Source: Anaerolineae bacterium (GTDB lineage Bacteria; Chloroflexota; Anaerolineae; Promineifilales; Promineifilaceae). Taken from it: a stretch of 64,000 nucleotides of DNA. The notes under the pieces were generated by a model. That model searched no databases. It saw nothing but the letters and a program-made list of their open reading frames with translations, and was not told where the DNA came from. The stretch covers positions 1 to 64,000 of the forward strand of contig JAHDWJ010000025.1 of assembly GCA_023384415.1 (NCBI GenBank), read 5' to 3'. Shown here piece by piece: positions 25,783-35,249 of this stretch (position 1 is the first letter of the stretch; the number at the start of each line of letters is the position of its first letter). The position numbers were made by a program, and so were the translations under genes.

Positions 25783-27537
25783 CTACTCACCGTTCCCCAC
25801 AGCCACGGGAATGGTGAATCTAAAGGTACTCCCCTGGCCATATTGGCTCTCGAAGCTGATTTGCCCCCCCTGCGCTTCTACCATCATTTTAACAATAGAC
25901 AGCCCTAAGCCCCAACCCACCTGGGTACGCACGGCACTATCTTCGGAACGGAAAAACTGGCTAAACAATTTTTCTTGTTCTTCTTCTCTAATGCCAATGC
26001 CCGTATCTGCCACATCTACCCGCACAAATCCATCCTGCACTATTGTTTGCACGGTGATGTGCCCCCCATCTGGCGTGTATTTGTGAGCGTTGCTGATCAA
26101 ATTGGTTAATACCTGCCCAATGCGGGTACGATCAGCGAACACATCAGGTAATTGAGGAGCAAACTCGGTAGTATAGGTTTGCTGGCGAGAAGCCATCGCT
26201 TCCCGCAGGCTGCCGATCACATCTTTAATCACCAGATGAAGATCGAACCGGCCTAATTCAAACTGCATATTGCCACTCTCGATCCGGTTAATATCAGACA
26301 AATCACGAATGAGGACGCTCATACGGTCCAGATTGCGGAGAATGACGCCCATAAAGTTTTGTTGTTGGTCATTCAGCGGACCGGCCAACCCTTTACTCAT
26401 CAGATCGGCATACCCTTTAATAGATGTCATTGGGACGCGCAGTTCATGGGCCACCAGGGAGATGAATTGGCTTTTGGCATCATTGATACGGTGGATTTCT
26501 TCGTACAAACTGGAGTTATTGATAGCCACCGCCGCCCGGTCGGCTAGACGGGCCACAAAGGCGGTATCATCCTGGTTAAAGCTGCGACTGGTAGATTGGC
26601 TCTCCAGGGTAATAAGGCCAGTGACATGCCCTTCACGGCGGATAGGAACGGCTAACTGGATGGCGGCCGCGGAGCCATCTATGCTCTGTTCAGGGGTGGT
26701 GTTATGCAAAGAAACAAATTCACCCGTCGCTAACACCTGGGCCAGCACCGGGTGGGTGAGTGGCACCCGTTCGTGGGGAGTGTGATCATCGCTGCCCCGG
26801 TGGGCCAGCAGGCGCAAATAACGTTCCTTCGTTTCCTTATCTTCGCTGATGAGGCCAATTGAACCGGCATCTGCTTTGGTCAACTGAATAGCCCAATCCA
26901 ACGCCTGCCCTAATACCCGGTGCAAATCAAGTGATTTATTTAATTCCTGGTCAATCAGTTGGAACAGGCTAAGCTCATCTACGCGCCGGGCCAGAGCCTG
27001 GTCTGTCCGTTGGAAGAGGCGGGCATTATCTATGGCCATGGCGGCCTGGTTGGTAAAAGCGACCAGCAAATCCAGGTCGGGCTGGGAGAACACCCCGGTG
27101 AAGAGGCGATTATCTACATAGACGGCCCCAATGACGCGGCCGCGTGCCCGCAGCGGGGCACACATAATCGAGCGTAATTGATACCCTACGACACTCTGAT
27201 TGCCGGCAAAGCGATCATCTTCCTGGGCGTTATTGGTGACAATGGGGCTGCCCGTTGTGGCTGCACGAGTAATCACCGTGCGGCTAATCTCCATCGAGCT
27301 GCCATCCAATGTTTTTTGGTCCACATTTCGGGCGGCTACCGGGTTCAACGCTCCGGTCAGTTCATCATAGAGCATCATAAAACCCCGTTCCGCCCCGGTC
27401 AGTTGGATAATCGAATCCATAATCTGGTTGAGCAGTTCACCTAAATCTAAGGTGGTTCCCAGCCGGGTACTTAACTCATATAATGCCCCCAGGCGATCTT
27501 GTTGTTTGGGGTTAGCCTGTTGTTCCATCATTTTCAT
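25783..27537 (-). CDS. Tandem-GAF sensor histidine kinase
   Basis: The roughly 584-residue soluble kinase has GAF 1 (about 15-165, TLDLGELLNQIMDSIIQLTG), GAF 2 (about 190-345, SLDLHRVLGQALDWAIQLTK), a HisKA helix with H-box SLVAHELRVPMTSIKGYADL (about 360-380), N-box NLISNAHKYT and G-boxes DTGIGIREEEQ and GWGLGLSIVKMMVEAQGG. All ATP-binding motifs are present. Several Met codons (27555, 27537, 27531, 27528) could start it; AAAAGG close to 27537 and 27531 favours one of those. Its 5' end overlaps the 3' end of nth (27512), so the two are probably cotranscribed. No response regulator is near. The ligand is unknown. Confidence 0.88.
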   Translation of the reverse strand: MKMMEQQANPKQQDRLGALYELSTRLGTTLDLGELLNQIMDSIIQLTGAERGFMMLYDELTGALNPVAARNVDQKTLDGSSMEISRTVITRAATTGSPIVTNNAQEDDRFAGNQSVVGYQLRSIMCAPLRARGRVIGAVYVDNRLFTGVFSQPDLDLLVAFTNQAAMAIDNARLFQRTDQALARRVDELSLFQLIDQELNKSLDLHRVLGQALDWAIQLTKADAGSIGLISEDKETKERYLRLLAHRGSDDHTPHERVPLTHPVLAQVLATGEFVSLHNTTPEQSIDGSAAAIQLAVPIRREGHVTGLITLESQSTSRSFNQDDTAFVARLADRAAVAINNSSLYEEIHRINDAKSQFISLVAHELRVPMTSIKGYADLMSKGLAGPLNDQQQNFMGVILRNLDRMSVLIRDLSDINRIESGNMQFELGRFDLHLVIKDVIGSLREAMASRQQTYTTEFAPQLPDVFADRTRIGQVLTNLISNAHKYTPDGGHITVQTIVQDGFVRVDVADTGIGIREEEQEKLFSQFFRSEDSAVRTQVGWGLGLSIVKMMVEAQGGQISFESQYGQGSTFRFTIPVAVGNGE

Positions 27538-28210
27538 TACCTTTTCGATAATCACAAATTTCTGCTAACACACATTCAGCACAGCGCGGCCGCCGCGCCT
27601 GACACACCTCACGCCCATGCCGAATAAGGTTCAGATGCAGCGGATAAAAAGTTGCCGGAGTACCCACATTTTCCAACAATAGGTGAGCTTTGTCAGCCGT
27701 GACTTTCGGGCCAATAAGACCAACCCTTTGGCTAATACGATAAACATGGGTATCTACGGGGAAGGCAGGTCGGTTAAAAGCAAAGAGCAAAACAATCGCC
27801 GCTGTTTTTGGCCCTACACCCTCAATACTGGTAAGCCACGCTTTAGCCTCCGCCAGCGGCAGCTCAGCCAGGAAATCCAAAGAGATTGTACCACGCCGCG
27901 CCCATATCGTGCCTAAAGCGGCCTGAATACGTGGCCCTTTCTGGTTAGCCAACCCCGCCGACCGGATGATATAAATGAGTTCATCCGGATCAGCAGCCAT
28001 AACCGCCTCCCAATTAGGAAAATGACGACGTAAAGCAGCAAACCCTTTATCTCGGTTTATGTCAGAAGTAGCTTGAGATAGGATAGTGTTAACCAATTCA
28101 GCCACCGGGTCAAGGCCCGGCTGCCAGATGGGTTCACCATAAACGGAGCAAAGAAGTTGATATACCTGACTTAATTTTTTGGCCGTGGCGTCATCTGCGG
28201 TTGGGTACAT
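27512..28210 (-). CDS. nth: Endonuclease III-type DNA glycosylase/AP lyase
   Basis: This HhH-GPD base excision repair enzyme has the helix-hairpin-helix SIEGVGPKTAAIVLLFAF with the catalytic Lys, the conserved Asp in FPVDTHVYRISQRVG, and a C-terminal [4Fe-4S] cluster motif with the spacing C-X6-C-X2-C-X5-C (CQARRPRCAECVLAEIC). All key residues are present. ATG 28210 gives 232 residues; the TTG at 28216 is less likely. It lies just upstream of, and overlaps, the histidine kinase. Bifunctional activity on oxidised pyrimidines is typical of the family. Confidence 0.9.
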   Translation of the reverse strand: MYPTADDATAKKLSQVYQLLCSVYGEPIWQPGLDPVAELVNTILSQATSDINRDKGFAALRRHFPNWEAVMAADPDELIYIIRSAGLANQKGPRIQAALGTIWARRGTISLDFLAELPLAEAKAWLTSIEGVGPKTAAIVLLFAFNRPAFPVDTHVYRISQRVGLIGPKVTADKAHLLLENVGTPATFYPLHLNLIRHGREVCQARRPRCAECVLAEICDYRKGNENDGTTG

Positions 28211-28382
28211 AAACAAATTATAATCATTCCTGCCCCTGGCGTCAGTAATCCAGGCGTGAACTTCGGCAGCGTAAGGTGTAACAAATACCGGGTCTAGTCA
28301 GTTTAATCACACATTACGCATCATTTATCAGCCTAAAATCGTAACTTCTCTCGACAGATAGTGTTTTAGCGTACAGTTCGCC

Positions 28383-28410
28383 TTGACAAACAGGCTATTC
28401 CTCTTAAAAT
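28383..28410 (+). promoter_or_regulatory. acpP promoter
   Basis: TTGACA (28383-28388) and TAAAAT (28405-28410) are 16 bp apart, about 65 bp before the acpP start. Nothing else in the 260-bp gap looks coding. Confidence 0.65.
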
Positions 28411-28476
28411 TGCCCTGTTCAACTGCCTGAACTATATAAACATGGCAAAACCCAAACTGTCCCTGGAGGATTTTCA

Positions 28477-28713
28477 ATGAGCGATGTACAAGAACGTATC
28501 ACCAAAATTATTGTGGACTTATTAGGCGTCGAAGAGAACCAGGTTGTCCCAGCGGCCCGCTTCCGTGAAGATTTGGAAGCAGATTCCCTGGACCTGGTGG
28601 AATTGATCATGGCTTTCGAAGAAGAGTTTGCCAGTGAGATTTCAGACGAAGAAGCGCAAAGTATCACCACTGTTGGTGAAGCAATTGCTTATATTGAAGC
28701 AAGATCGGGCTGA
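28477..28713 (+). CDS. acpP: Acyl carrier protein
   Basis: This 78-residue acidic protein carries growing acyl chains in fatty acid synthesis. The phosphopantetheine Ser lies in the conserved [18 protein letters not shown] (about residue 36). The length and helical pattern are typical. GGAGG lies about 7 bases before the ATG. A promoter at 28383-28410 and a strong terminator at 28752-28781 make it a monocistronic unit. No fabD, fabG or fabF gene is adjacent, unlike the common fab cluster order. Confidence 0.95.
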   Translation: MSDVQERITKIIVDLLGVEENQVVPAARFREDLEADSLDLVELIMAFEEEFASEISDEEAQSITTVGEAIAYIEARSG

Positions 28714-28751
28714 TTTATTCGTTAAGCACCCACAATCGGAGATTAGCAACG

Positions 28752-28781
28752 AAAAAGACGGTGCCTGGCACCGTCTTTTTT
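28752..28781 (+). terminator. Intrinsic terminator of acpP
   Basis: AAAAAGACGGTGC, a 3-base loop and GCACCGTCTTTTTT form a 13-bp stem with a T-run. It can act in both directions. Confidence 0.85.
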
Positions 28782-28835
28782 GTTTGCCCATAGGCAAGTT
28801 GCAAGTAGGTGAGTTTGAGGATATGTGGTGTAACT

Positions 28836-29468
28836 TTACTTCGCAACTCTGCCTCTCTGCCATTCTGCCCAAAACAGCGCGGCCGCGACCCCATGCCCTA
28901 CCCCATTTAACCAAAAGCCAGGGCCAAACCCCACCGGTCGGGCCAGTGCGTTGGCGATAGCTGGTCGCATTTCCAGATAGGCCCAGGTAGGCAGGATGGC
29001 CCCAATCAAAGCAATGAAACAGAGCAAGAGCGGAATTGCGGCCGCGGGCCACCCCTTCACCCCCTGAATCCCTACCGCTACCAGCAGCACCAGGCTTATC
29101 CACAGCAACCGCAGCAGCCACTCAGAACGAGGCTCAAAGCGGAGCGCATCCAGCGAAGGAAACGCCAACCAGGCCACCAGCACGGCCAAACCCCGCACCG
29201 CCCTGGTTTGCCAGCGACGAGGCCAACCAGCCGTCAGCATAGCCACCATTAGTCCCAGGGTAATCGGGGGCAAATAAAACAGATCTCGCCCGGCGCTGAC
29301 TTGCCCCCCTCGGACTTCCGGCAAAAATTTGACCCACTCCCCCATCTCCAGGCCAATGAGCTGTAAACCGGCGGCCGGTCCAGGCAGCCAGATCAGCCAA
29401 TACCCCAGGAGAACAGCCGTCAGGCTTAAATGCAGGAGCATTCGCCCACGCGAAGAAAAAGAATCCAT
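28836..29468 (-). CDS. Multi-spanning membrane protein, unknown function
   Basis: The 210-residue protein has about six hydrophobic helices (near 12-30, 68-85, 92-106, 120-136, 143-163 and 185-202) and short loops, with many Trp and Leu. I recognise no family motif. It is convergent with acpP, and its only near neighbour on the same strand is rpoB, beyond a terminator and the MITE-like element, so it has no informative context. ATG 29468 follows a GATACGG-like stretch without a clear Shine-Dalgarno sequence. Confidence 0.65.
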   Translation of the reverse strand: MDSFSSRGRMLLHLSLTAVLLGYWLIWLPGPAAGLQLIGLEMGEWVKFLPEVRGGQVSAGRDLFYLPPITLGLMVAMLTAGWPRRWQTRAVRGLAVLVAWLAFPSLDALRFEPRSEWLLRLLWISLVLLVAVGIQGVKGWPAAAIPLLLCFIALIGAILPTWAYLEMRPAIANALARPVGFGPGFWLNGVGHGVAAALFWAEWQRGRVAK

Positions 29469-29570
29469 TTACCGTATCCTTGAAAAAATTGAAAACAATA
29501 AAACTCTTTGGGAATTCATAAGGCTGCCAGGCCGTGATACCTGATACCCTTCGGCAGGCAAGATTACAAC

Positions 29571-29606
29571 AAAAAGGGCGCAGAGAAAACCATTTTCCCT
29601 GCGCCC
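29571..29606 (-). terminator. Intrinsic terminator downstream of rpoB
   Basis: On the minus strand GGGCGCAGGGAAAA, a 3-base loop and TTTTCTCTGCGCCC pair with one mismatch, followed by TTTTTG. It lies about 150 bases after the rpoB stop, beyond the MITE-like element, so rpoB transcripts end here without reaching another gene. Confidence 0.85.
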
Positions 29607-29618
29607 TCAACTCGAAAC

Positions 29619-29733
29619 TATACTGCCAACGGTCATAAACTGATATTTTCAGTGAGACTGGAGACTCGAGATTAACCAGCCCCCAGTCTCCAGTCTCCAA
29701 CTGGAATGTCACTTTATGACCACGATGGGTATA
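29619..29733. mobile_element. MITE-like 115-bp element, copy 1
   Basis: The element starts TATACTGCCAACGGTCATAAA and ends TTTATGACCACGATGGGTATA, imperfect terminal inverted repeats sharing TATAC and GGTCATAAA. An internal inverted repeat, GAGACTGGAGACT with AGTCTCCAGTCTC, makes a 13-bp stem. A second copy of the same length and with only about three visible differences lies at 59235-59349. GAAACTA flanks both sides of this copy (29614-29620 and 29734-29740), a possible target duplication. It has no coding capacity. It sits between rpoB and its terminator. Confidence 0.75.
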
Positions 29734-29753
29734 GAAACTAGAAACTCATTTCC

Positions 29754-32700
29754 CTACCCCCGGTTCCGAGCCAAATCCATCAACCCGGTACCTACATAGG
29801 GGCGGTTCTTCTTATCATCATCCTTGCCAAAACGAATAACATCGCCACCTTCCGTCACCGCTTCCACAGCCAGCCCCAGGCTTTGTAACTCCTTCACCAA
29901 CACCCGGAACGAAGCCGGAATCCCCGGCGACTCAATTGGTTCATCTTTGACAATAGATTCGTAAGTTTTTACCCGGCCCTGCACATCATCCGATTTAACG
30001 GTGAGCAGCTCCTGTAAGGTGTACGCTGCACCATATGCTTCCAACGCCCACACTTCCATTTCCCCAAACCGCTGTCCCCCAAATTGGGCTTTACCACCCA
30101 GGGGCTGCTGTGTCACCAGCGAGTATGGTCCAGTAGAGCGGGCATGCGCTTTATCTTCGATCAGGTGGGCCAGTTTTAACATATGCAAGACACCGGTTGT
30201 CACTGGTTGATGAAACGATTCACCCGTCTTGCCGTCAAACAACTGTTCTTTACCCAAAATGGGAATAGGTATGCCCGTCGCCAGAGTAATCTGGCTCGCC
30301 TTTTCCCACGCTGTTTCCCAACTATCCTCCGTCTGGGGCTGCTGTTCTGGGGCCAAATCATATTTCTCCACCATCAGATTGGCCCATTCCCGCACACAGG
30401 CAGATACAGCATGTGGGTTAAAGTCAGCATATTCCAGGGCGGTAATCTCTTCGGGAAAAATAGCCTTAGCATCATATCCCCGGTCTATCAACCACTCTTT
30501 AGCCACCGATTGGCGAGCATAAAAATGATCCGTCACCAGCCGTTCGTGATCATACGGCTTATCAGCCAGCCAGGCAGAGATGAACAGGCGACGCACCTCA
30601 TCATCATCAGACAGGTTCTGGGCATCATAATTGATCTCTTCCAGCCAATCCCACGCCCAATGAGTTGCCACATCCCAGGCCCTATCAGTAAGCCAGGCAC
30701 GAGCCAGTTCAGCCGCGATATCTGATTCATCCGCCCCATCAAAGACAGGCGTGACAACACGGAAGCCAAGCCGATTGGCCGCCCAACCCAGATGGGTCTC
30801 TAAAACTTGCCCCAGATTCATACGTCCAGGAACACCCATAGGATTAAGCAGAATGTCTACTGCCCGGCCATCAGGCAGGAAAGGCATATCCTCTTCTGGC
30901 ACGATCATGGAGATAACCCCTTTGTTACCGTGGCGGCCGGCCATTTTATCACCCACCGAGATTTTACGTCGTTGGGCAACGCTGACCCGCACCATTGTTT
31001 CTACCCCAGCAGGGAGATCTCGATCATGCTGCCGCGTAAACACCTGCACATCTACCACCTTACCTCGTGCCCCATGGGGCAGCCGCAAACTGGTATCTTT
31101 AACCTCACGTGCTTTGTCGCCGAAAATGGCCCGCAATAATTTTTCTTCTGGGGTCAATTCTTTCTCCCCTTTAGGGGTAATTTTACCAACCAGAATATCA
31201 TTTTCATTGACATCGGCCCCAACCCGAATGATGCCTCGCTCATCCAAATCTTTCAAAGCGTCTTCACTAACATTAGGAATATCGTAGGTGATTTCCTCTG
31301 GGCCTAATTTGGTGTCACGGGCTTCTACCTCATGTTTTTCAATATGTACCGAGGTAAAAACATCATCCCGCATGAGCCGCTCATTGAGAATAATGGCGTC
31401 TTCATAATTGCCCCCTTCCCAGGAAAGGAAGGCAACCACCACATCTTGCCCCAGAGCCAATTCGCCAAAGCGGGTTGATGAGCTATCCGCCAGGATGTCA
31501 TCTTTGCGGACAATTTGCCCTTTGTAAACCACTGGCTGTTGATCCACCACCGTACTTTGGTTAGATCGTTTGTATTTACGCAAGGCATAGGTAAGCGGGC
31601 CAGAGGCGCCCATCACGACAACGGTATCCCCACTGACACTGATCACTTCTCCGTCTTCTTTGGCAATAACCACCTGCCCAGAGTTACGAGCGGCTTGCAG
31701 CTCCATCCCGGTGCTGATAATTGGCACATCAGGGCGGATGAGGGGAACGGCTTGTCGCTGCATGTTGGAACCCATGAGAGCGCGGTTGGCATCGTCATGC
31801 TCCAGGAACGGAATAAGGGAGGCGGACACACCGACAATCTGGCGTGGAGCTACGTCCATGAAATCTATGCGCTCAACAGCCGAAAAGCGAAACTCCTGAT
31901 TCCGCCGGGAGGTAAGGCGTTTACCAGAAAATTGCCGTCGCTCATCCATTTCGGCATTCGCCTGGGCAATGGTGAAATGGTCTTCTTCGTCAGCCGACAT
32001 GTAAATAATTTCATCGGTGAGGAAGGGGCGTACTTTTACTTCACTGATACCGGCCGTTTTGATGGCTTGTAAATCTGCTTCCGTAAGGGCCTGGCCGGCC
32101 TCCACCAAAATCTCACCCGTTTCGGGATGGATGATACTATCCAGGGCATCGCGGCCGAGCAGGTCGGGGCTATCCCCAGGCAGTTGGTTGAGTACGCGAC
32201 GATACGGGGTTTCGATAAAGCCGTATTTGTTGACGCGGCCGTAAGAAGCCAACCGCCCAATCAGACCGATGTTTGGCCCTTCTGGGGTTTCAATGGGGCA
32301 GATGCGGCCGTAATGACTGTGATGAACGTCACGCACTTCAAATCCGGCCCGCTCTCGACGCAAACCGCCCGGCCCCAGAGCCGATAAGGTACGTTTGTGG
32401 GTCAACTCTGCCAGGGGGTTGGTCTGCTCCATAAATTGGCTTAACTGGGAGCTGCCGAAAAATTCACGCACGGCCGCAACCACCGGGCGAATATTGATCA
32501 GGGTAACAGGGGTTACGTTATCACTCTCCCGTATAGACATGCGCTCTTTGACCACTCGCTCCATACGACGCAGCCCAACGCGCAGCTTGGCCTGGAGCAG
32601 TTCACCAACCGTTTTAATACGCCGGTTGCCCAGGTGATCAATATCATCTGGTTTTTCTTGACCGTTGTTAATCAAGATCATGCGACGTACCAGGTTGACC

Positions 32701-33671
32701 ACATCTTGTTGGGTCAGAGTACGGTGGCTAAGGGGAACGATGTGCTGTAAACCAAGTCGTTTGTTTAATTTATAGCGGCCGACGCTGGCAACGTCATAGC
32801 GTCGTTTGTCAAACAACTGCTCGATCAAATATTCGCGGGCATTATCCAGAGTGGGAGGATCGCCGGGGCGCATGCGCTTGTAAAATTCGATGAGGGCCTG
32901 CTCTGATTGCGGCCGGTCTTGATCCCACTGCGGCTCTTGTTCAATGCTGCCGGGGATATACCGGTGTTCCCCGTTGGTATCAATATCAGCAAAAAGGGCC
33001 AGAAGCTCTTCATCGGTACCCTGTTTGATTAGCTGGTTGCCCAGACCATCGTCTACGGCGGCCAATGCCCGCAGGAACATGGTAACAGGTACCGTCCGTT
33101 TGCGGTTAAATTTGACCGTCAGGTAATCTGTTTTGCGGGTTTCAAACTCCATCCAGGCCCCGCGGTCGGGAATGAGTTTACCCATAGCCAGGGGGCGGCC
33201 CGTGGTACGCTCTTCTTGCACCTCAAAATAAGCCCCAGGGGAGCGAATGAGCTGGCTAACGACGACGCGTTCGGTGCCGTTAATGACGAAAGTCCCCGCA
33301 TTGGTCATCAAGGGGAAGTCACCCATGAAGATGTCTTGCACAATGGGTTGGTCTTGGTCGTGGCTGTAGAGAAGGGCTTGCACGTTTAAGGGAGCGGCGT
33401 AGCTCATATCCCGCTCAACGCACTCTTCGACACTGTATTTTGGCTCCCCAAACCAATATTTCAGATTAAAATCTTTGACTTTGGGTAGGGTGGATGGGAA
33501 ATATAGTTCTAAATCGCCATTGAAGCTGATAATGGGGGAGATTTCCTCAAATAGTTCAGCCAACCCTTCTTTGACGAAAAGATCGAAGGAGTCTAGCTGG
33601 ATGTCAATCAGTTTAGGCAATTCCAGGGGGTCTTTACTACGGGCATAGCTTTTAACGGGCAGTCGAGCCAT
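29754..33671 (-). CDS. rpoB: DNA-directed RNA polymerase subunit beta
   Basis: The 1305-residue catalytic subunit is complete. Recognisable blocks are [20 protein letters not shown] (rifampicin region), [51 protein letters not shown], and the C-terminal [20 protein letters not shown] with [19 protein letters not shown]. Between about residues 990 and 1140 an acidic, Trp-rich segment of some 150 residues replaces the usual short linker before [21 protein letters not shown] lies upstream of the ATG. Neither rpoC nor rplJ/rplL is adjacent: a glycosyltransferase lies upstream and a terminator downstream. Not one GCGGCCGC occurs in its 3.9 kb. Confidence 0.97.
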   Translation of the reverse strand: MARLPVKSYARSKDPLELPKLIDIQLDSFDLFVKEGLAELFEEISPIISFNGDLELYFPSTLPKVKDFNLKYWFGEPKYSVEECVERDMSYAAPLNVQALLYSHDQDQPIVQDIFMGDFPLMTNAGTFVINGTERVVVSQLIRSPGAYFEVQEERTTGRPLAMGKLIPDRGAWMEFETRKTDYLTVKFNRKRTVPVTMFLRALAAVDDGLGNQLIKQGTDEELLALFADIDTNGEHRYIPGSIEQEPQWDQDRPQSEQALIEFYKRMRPGDPPTLDNAREYLIEQLFDKRRYDVASVGRYKLNKRLGLQHIVPLSHRTLTQQDVVNLVRRMILINNGQEKPDDIDHLGNRRIKTVGELLQAKLRVGLRRMERVVKERMSIRESDNVTPVTLINIRPVVAAVREFFGSSQLSQFMEQTNPLAELTHKRTLSALGPGGLRRERAGFEVRDVHHSHYGRICPIETPEGPNIGLIGRLASYGRVNKYGFIETPYRRVLNQLPGDSPDLLGRDALDSIIHPETGEILVEAGQALTEADLQAIKTAGISEVKVRPFLTDEIIYMSADEEDHFTIAQANAEMDERRQFSGKRLTSRRNQEFRFSAVERIDFMDVAPRQIVGVSASLIPFLEHDDANRALMGSNMQRQAVPLIRPDVPIISTGMELQAARNSGQVVIAKEDGEVISVSGDTVVVMGASGPLTYALRKYKRSNQSTVVDQQPVVYKGQIVRKDDILADSSSTRFGELALGQDVVVAFLSWEGGNYEDAIILNERLMRDDVFTSVHIEKHEVEARDTKLGPEEITYDIPNVSEDALKDLDERGIIRVGADVNENDILVGKITPKGEKELTPEEKLLRAIFGDKAREVKDTSLRLPHGARGKVVDVQVFTRQHDRDLPAGVETMVRVSVAQRRKISVGDKMAGRHGNKGVISMIVPEEDMPFLPDGRAVDILLNPMGVPGRMNLGQVLETHLGWAANRLGFRVVTPVFDGADESDIAAELARAWLTDRAWDVATHWAWDWLEEINYDAQNLSDDDEVRRLFISAWLADKPYDHERLVTDHFYARQSVAKEWLIDRGYDAKAIFPEEITALEYADFNPHAVSACVREWANLMVEKYDLAPEQQPQTEDSWETAWEKASQITLATGIPIPILGKEQLFDGKTGESFHQPVTTGVLHMLKLAHLIEDKAHARSTGPYSLVTQQPLGGKAQFGGQRFGEMEVWALEAYGAAYTLQELLTVKSDDVQGRVKTYESIVKDEPIESPGIPASFRVLVKELQSLGLAVEAVTEGGDVIRFGKDDDKKNRPYVGTGLMDLARNRG

Positions 33672-33736
33672 ATGATATCACCTGCTCCCTTGTGGTAGAT
33701 ATGGATCATATCTACGGACAAAAAATAGCAATTCGG

Positions 33737-33774
33737 CAAAAAGGGGTGCAACGAGCAAATGTGTTGCACCCCTG
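33737..33774 (-). terminator. Hairpin with T-run upstream of rpoB: terminator or attenuator
   Basis: On the minus strand AGGGGTGCAAC, a 10-base loop and GTTGCACCCCT are followed by TTTTGCC. It ends only 66 bases before the rpoB ATG. It may terminate transcripts from the glycosyltransferase or attenuate a leader of rpoB. The rest of the 33672-33966 gap holds no gene and no clear promoter. Confidence 0.75.
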
Positions 33775-33966
33775 AATTAACTCAGTTTCAACCTGGGTTC
33801 AGAAAATGTGGATTTCTCCTCTGTTTGGCTTTATACACCGGAAATTTGAACAGATGTTGGGACTGTTCACAGGGGTTGGCTTGTTTGCTGATTTCCCTCT
33901 GAGGAATGGGCCGTACCGTTGTCTATTTCCAGTTGATAAGCGAAAGAGAATTATAGCGGGTTTGGG

Positions 33967-35214
33967 TTAGGGCGTCAAACGGCGGTAGAGGGCGACGATT
34001 TGCTCGCTGGCGGTGTGCCAACTGTAGTGCGCGGCCGCGCGCTGGCGTAATTGTTGACCTAAAAGGGTGCGATGGGCTGGGTCCTGCACTAACCGCCAGA
34101 TCGCTTCGGCCAGGGCAGGCACATCGCCTTCCGGCGCGTAGGCCCCTAAATCCTCCAGATATTCCCGGTGTACCGGCGTATCATAAGCTACGATAGGCTG
34201 GGCCATAGCCATATAGTTGAGGAGTTTGCCGCTGCCTTCAGTTTTGGACATTTTGGCCGAAACAGCAATATCGCCCAAAGAGAGAAACAACGGGGCAGTT
34301 TCGTAAGGGACTTTGCCAGTCAGAGTAACGGTATCCGCCACATTATAAGCCTGGGCCAGGGTGCGGTACCGCTCTACATGGGGAAACCCCATGATGAGGA
34401 AGTGACACTGTCGGCCGCTTTGCTGCAAATAAGCGGCCGCTTCGATAAGGTGAGGTGTTCCCTGATAGTCGGCCAACAGGCCCAGGTAAGCAACAATGGG
34501 CTGATCGGGGGGGATCCCCAAATGGTATCTCAGGCTTTCCTTATCTGTTGGGGTGAAGCGGGCCGGATCAAACCGGGTGATGTCTACGCAATCAGGCAGA
34601 GGGTGGATATGCTCTGGAGGCACGGTGAACTGCTCCGCCAGCAGCCGGGAAGAACGGAGCGAGCTGGTGAGTGTGGCCTGAGGTAGGCGGCAGATAAATT
34701 TCTCCAGTCGGTGAACAAAGCGGTACGGCAGGCCACCTGGTTTAAGAAAATTATGGTCTACCATCTCGGCGCTGAGGCTGCCCTGAAAATCAAAAACCAG
34801 AGGAACACGCAGGGCACGAGCCAAAAGACCGCCAATTAATGCCCCTTCGTGCATGTGCCCGTGGATGATGTCTGGACGAATCTGCCAGGCCACGCGCCAC
34901 GCTTTGAAAAAAAGGTAGAGATCAAAGGCTATTTTATGGCGAGATGACCCTACTTCATATTCGGTACGGTAAGGTAATGGAGCGGTACGGCGGATATCCA
35001 GACCAGGCACGTCATTGCCTTTGTAGTAGGTGACAATGGTAACGGTATGGCCCAGCCTTTGTAAGGCCAGGGTTTCTTCCAGGATGCGAACATGCCCCCC
35101 ATAGTCAGCGAAGAAGGATGTAGGGGTTACCATCAAGATGCGGAGCGGGCGCGTTGTCGCGGCCGCAGCCGAACTAGAGGTTGGTTTGGTTTGTTTTTCA
35201 GATAAAGAAAGCAT
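33967..35214 (-). CDS. Family 4 glycosyltransferase (GT-B)
   Basis: This 415-residue cytoplasmic enzyme probably adds a sugar to a cell-surface glycan or lipid. The N-terminal domain starts LRILMVTPTSFFADYGGHVR, with the Gly-rich loop that binds the acceptor side. The C-terminal nucleotide-sugar domain shows PIVAYLGLLADYQGTPHLIE, VTLTGKVPYETAPLFLSLGD and the E-X7-E-like block MSKTEGSGKLLNYMAMAQPI. The first 20 residues are a Ser/Ala-rich lead. Donor and acceptor are not predictable. It is followed by rpoB beyond a hairpin and preceded by the HD-domain gene, 35 bases upstream on the same strand. Confidence 0.88.
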   Translation of the reverse strand: MLSLSEKQTKPTSSSAAAATTRPLRILMVTPTSFFADYGGHVRILEETLALQRLGHTVTIVTYYKGNDVPGLDIRRTAPLPYRTEYEVGSSRHKIAFDLYLFFKAWRVAWQIRPDIIHGHMHEGALIGGLLARALRVPLVFDFQGSLSAEMVDHNFLKPGGLPYRFVHRLEKFICRLPQATLTSSLRSSRLLAEQFTVPPEHIHPLPDCVDITRFDPARFTPTDKESLRYHLGIPPDQPIVAYLGLLADYQGTPHLIEAAAYLQQSGRQCHFLIMGFPHVERYRTLAQAYNVADTVTLTGKVPYETAPLFLSLGDIAVSAKMSKTEGSGKLLNYMAMAQPIVAYDTPVHREYLEDLGAYAPEGDVPALAEAIWRLVQDPAHRTLLGQQLRQRAAAHYSWHTASEQIVALYRRLTP

Positions 35215-35249
35215 AGTTGGCGGTTAGAAGTTTCTTGGTCTTTCCTCAC

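Noticed and set aside
30254..30710. Intein in RpoB
   Set aside because: The insert has no Cys/Ser start, no HN end and no homing endonuclease motifs, and it is too short.
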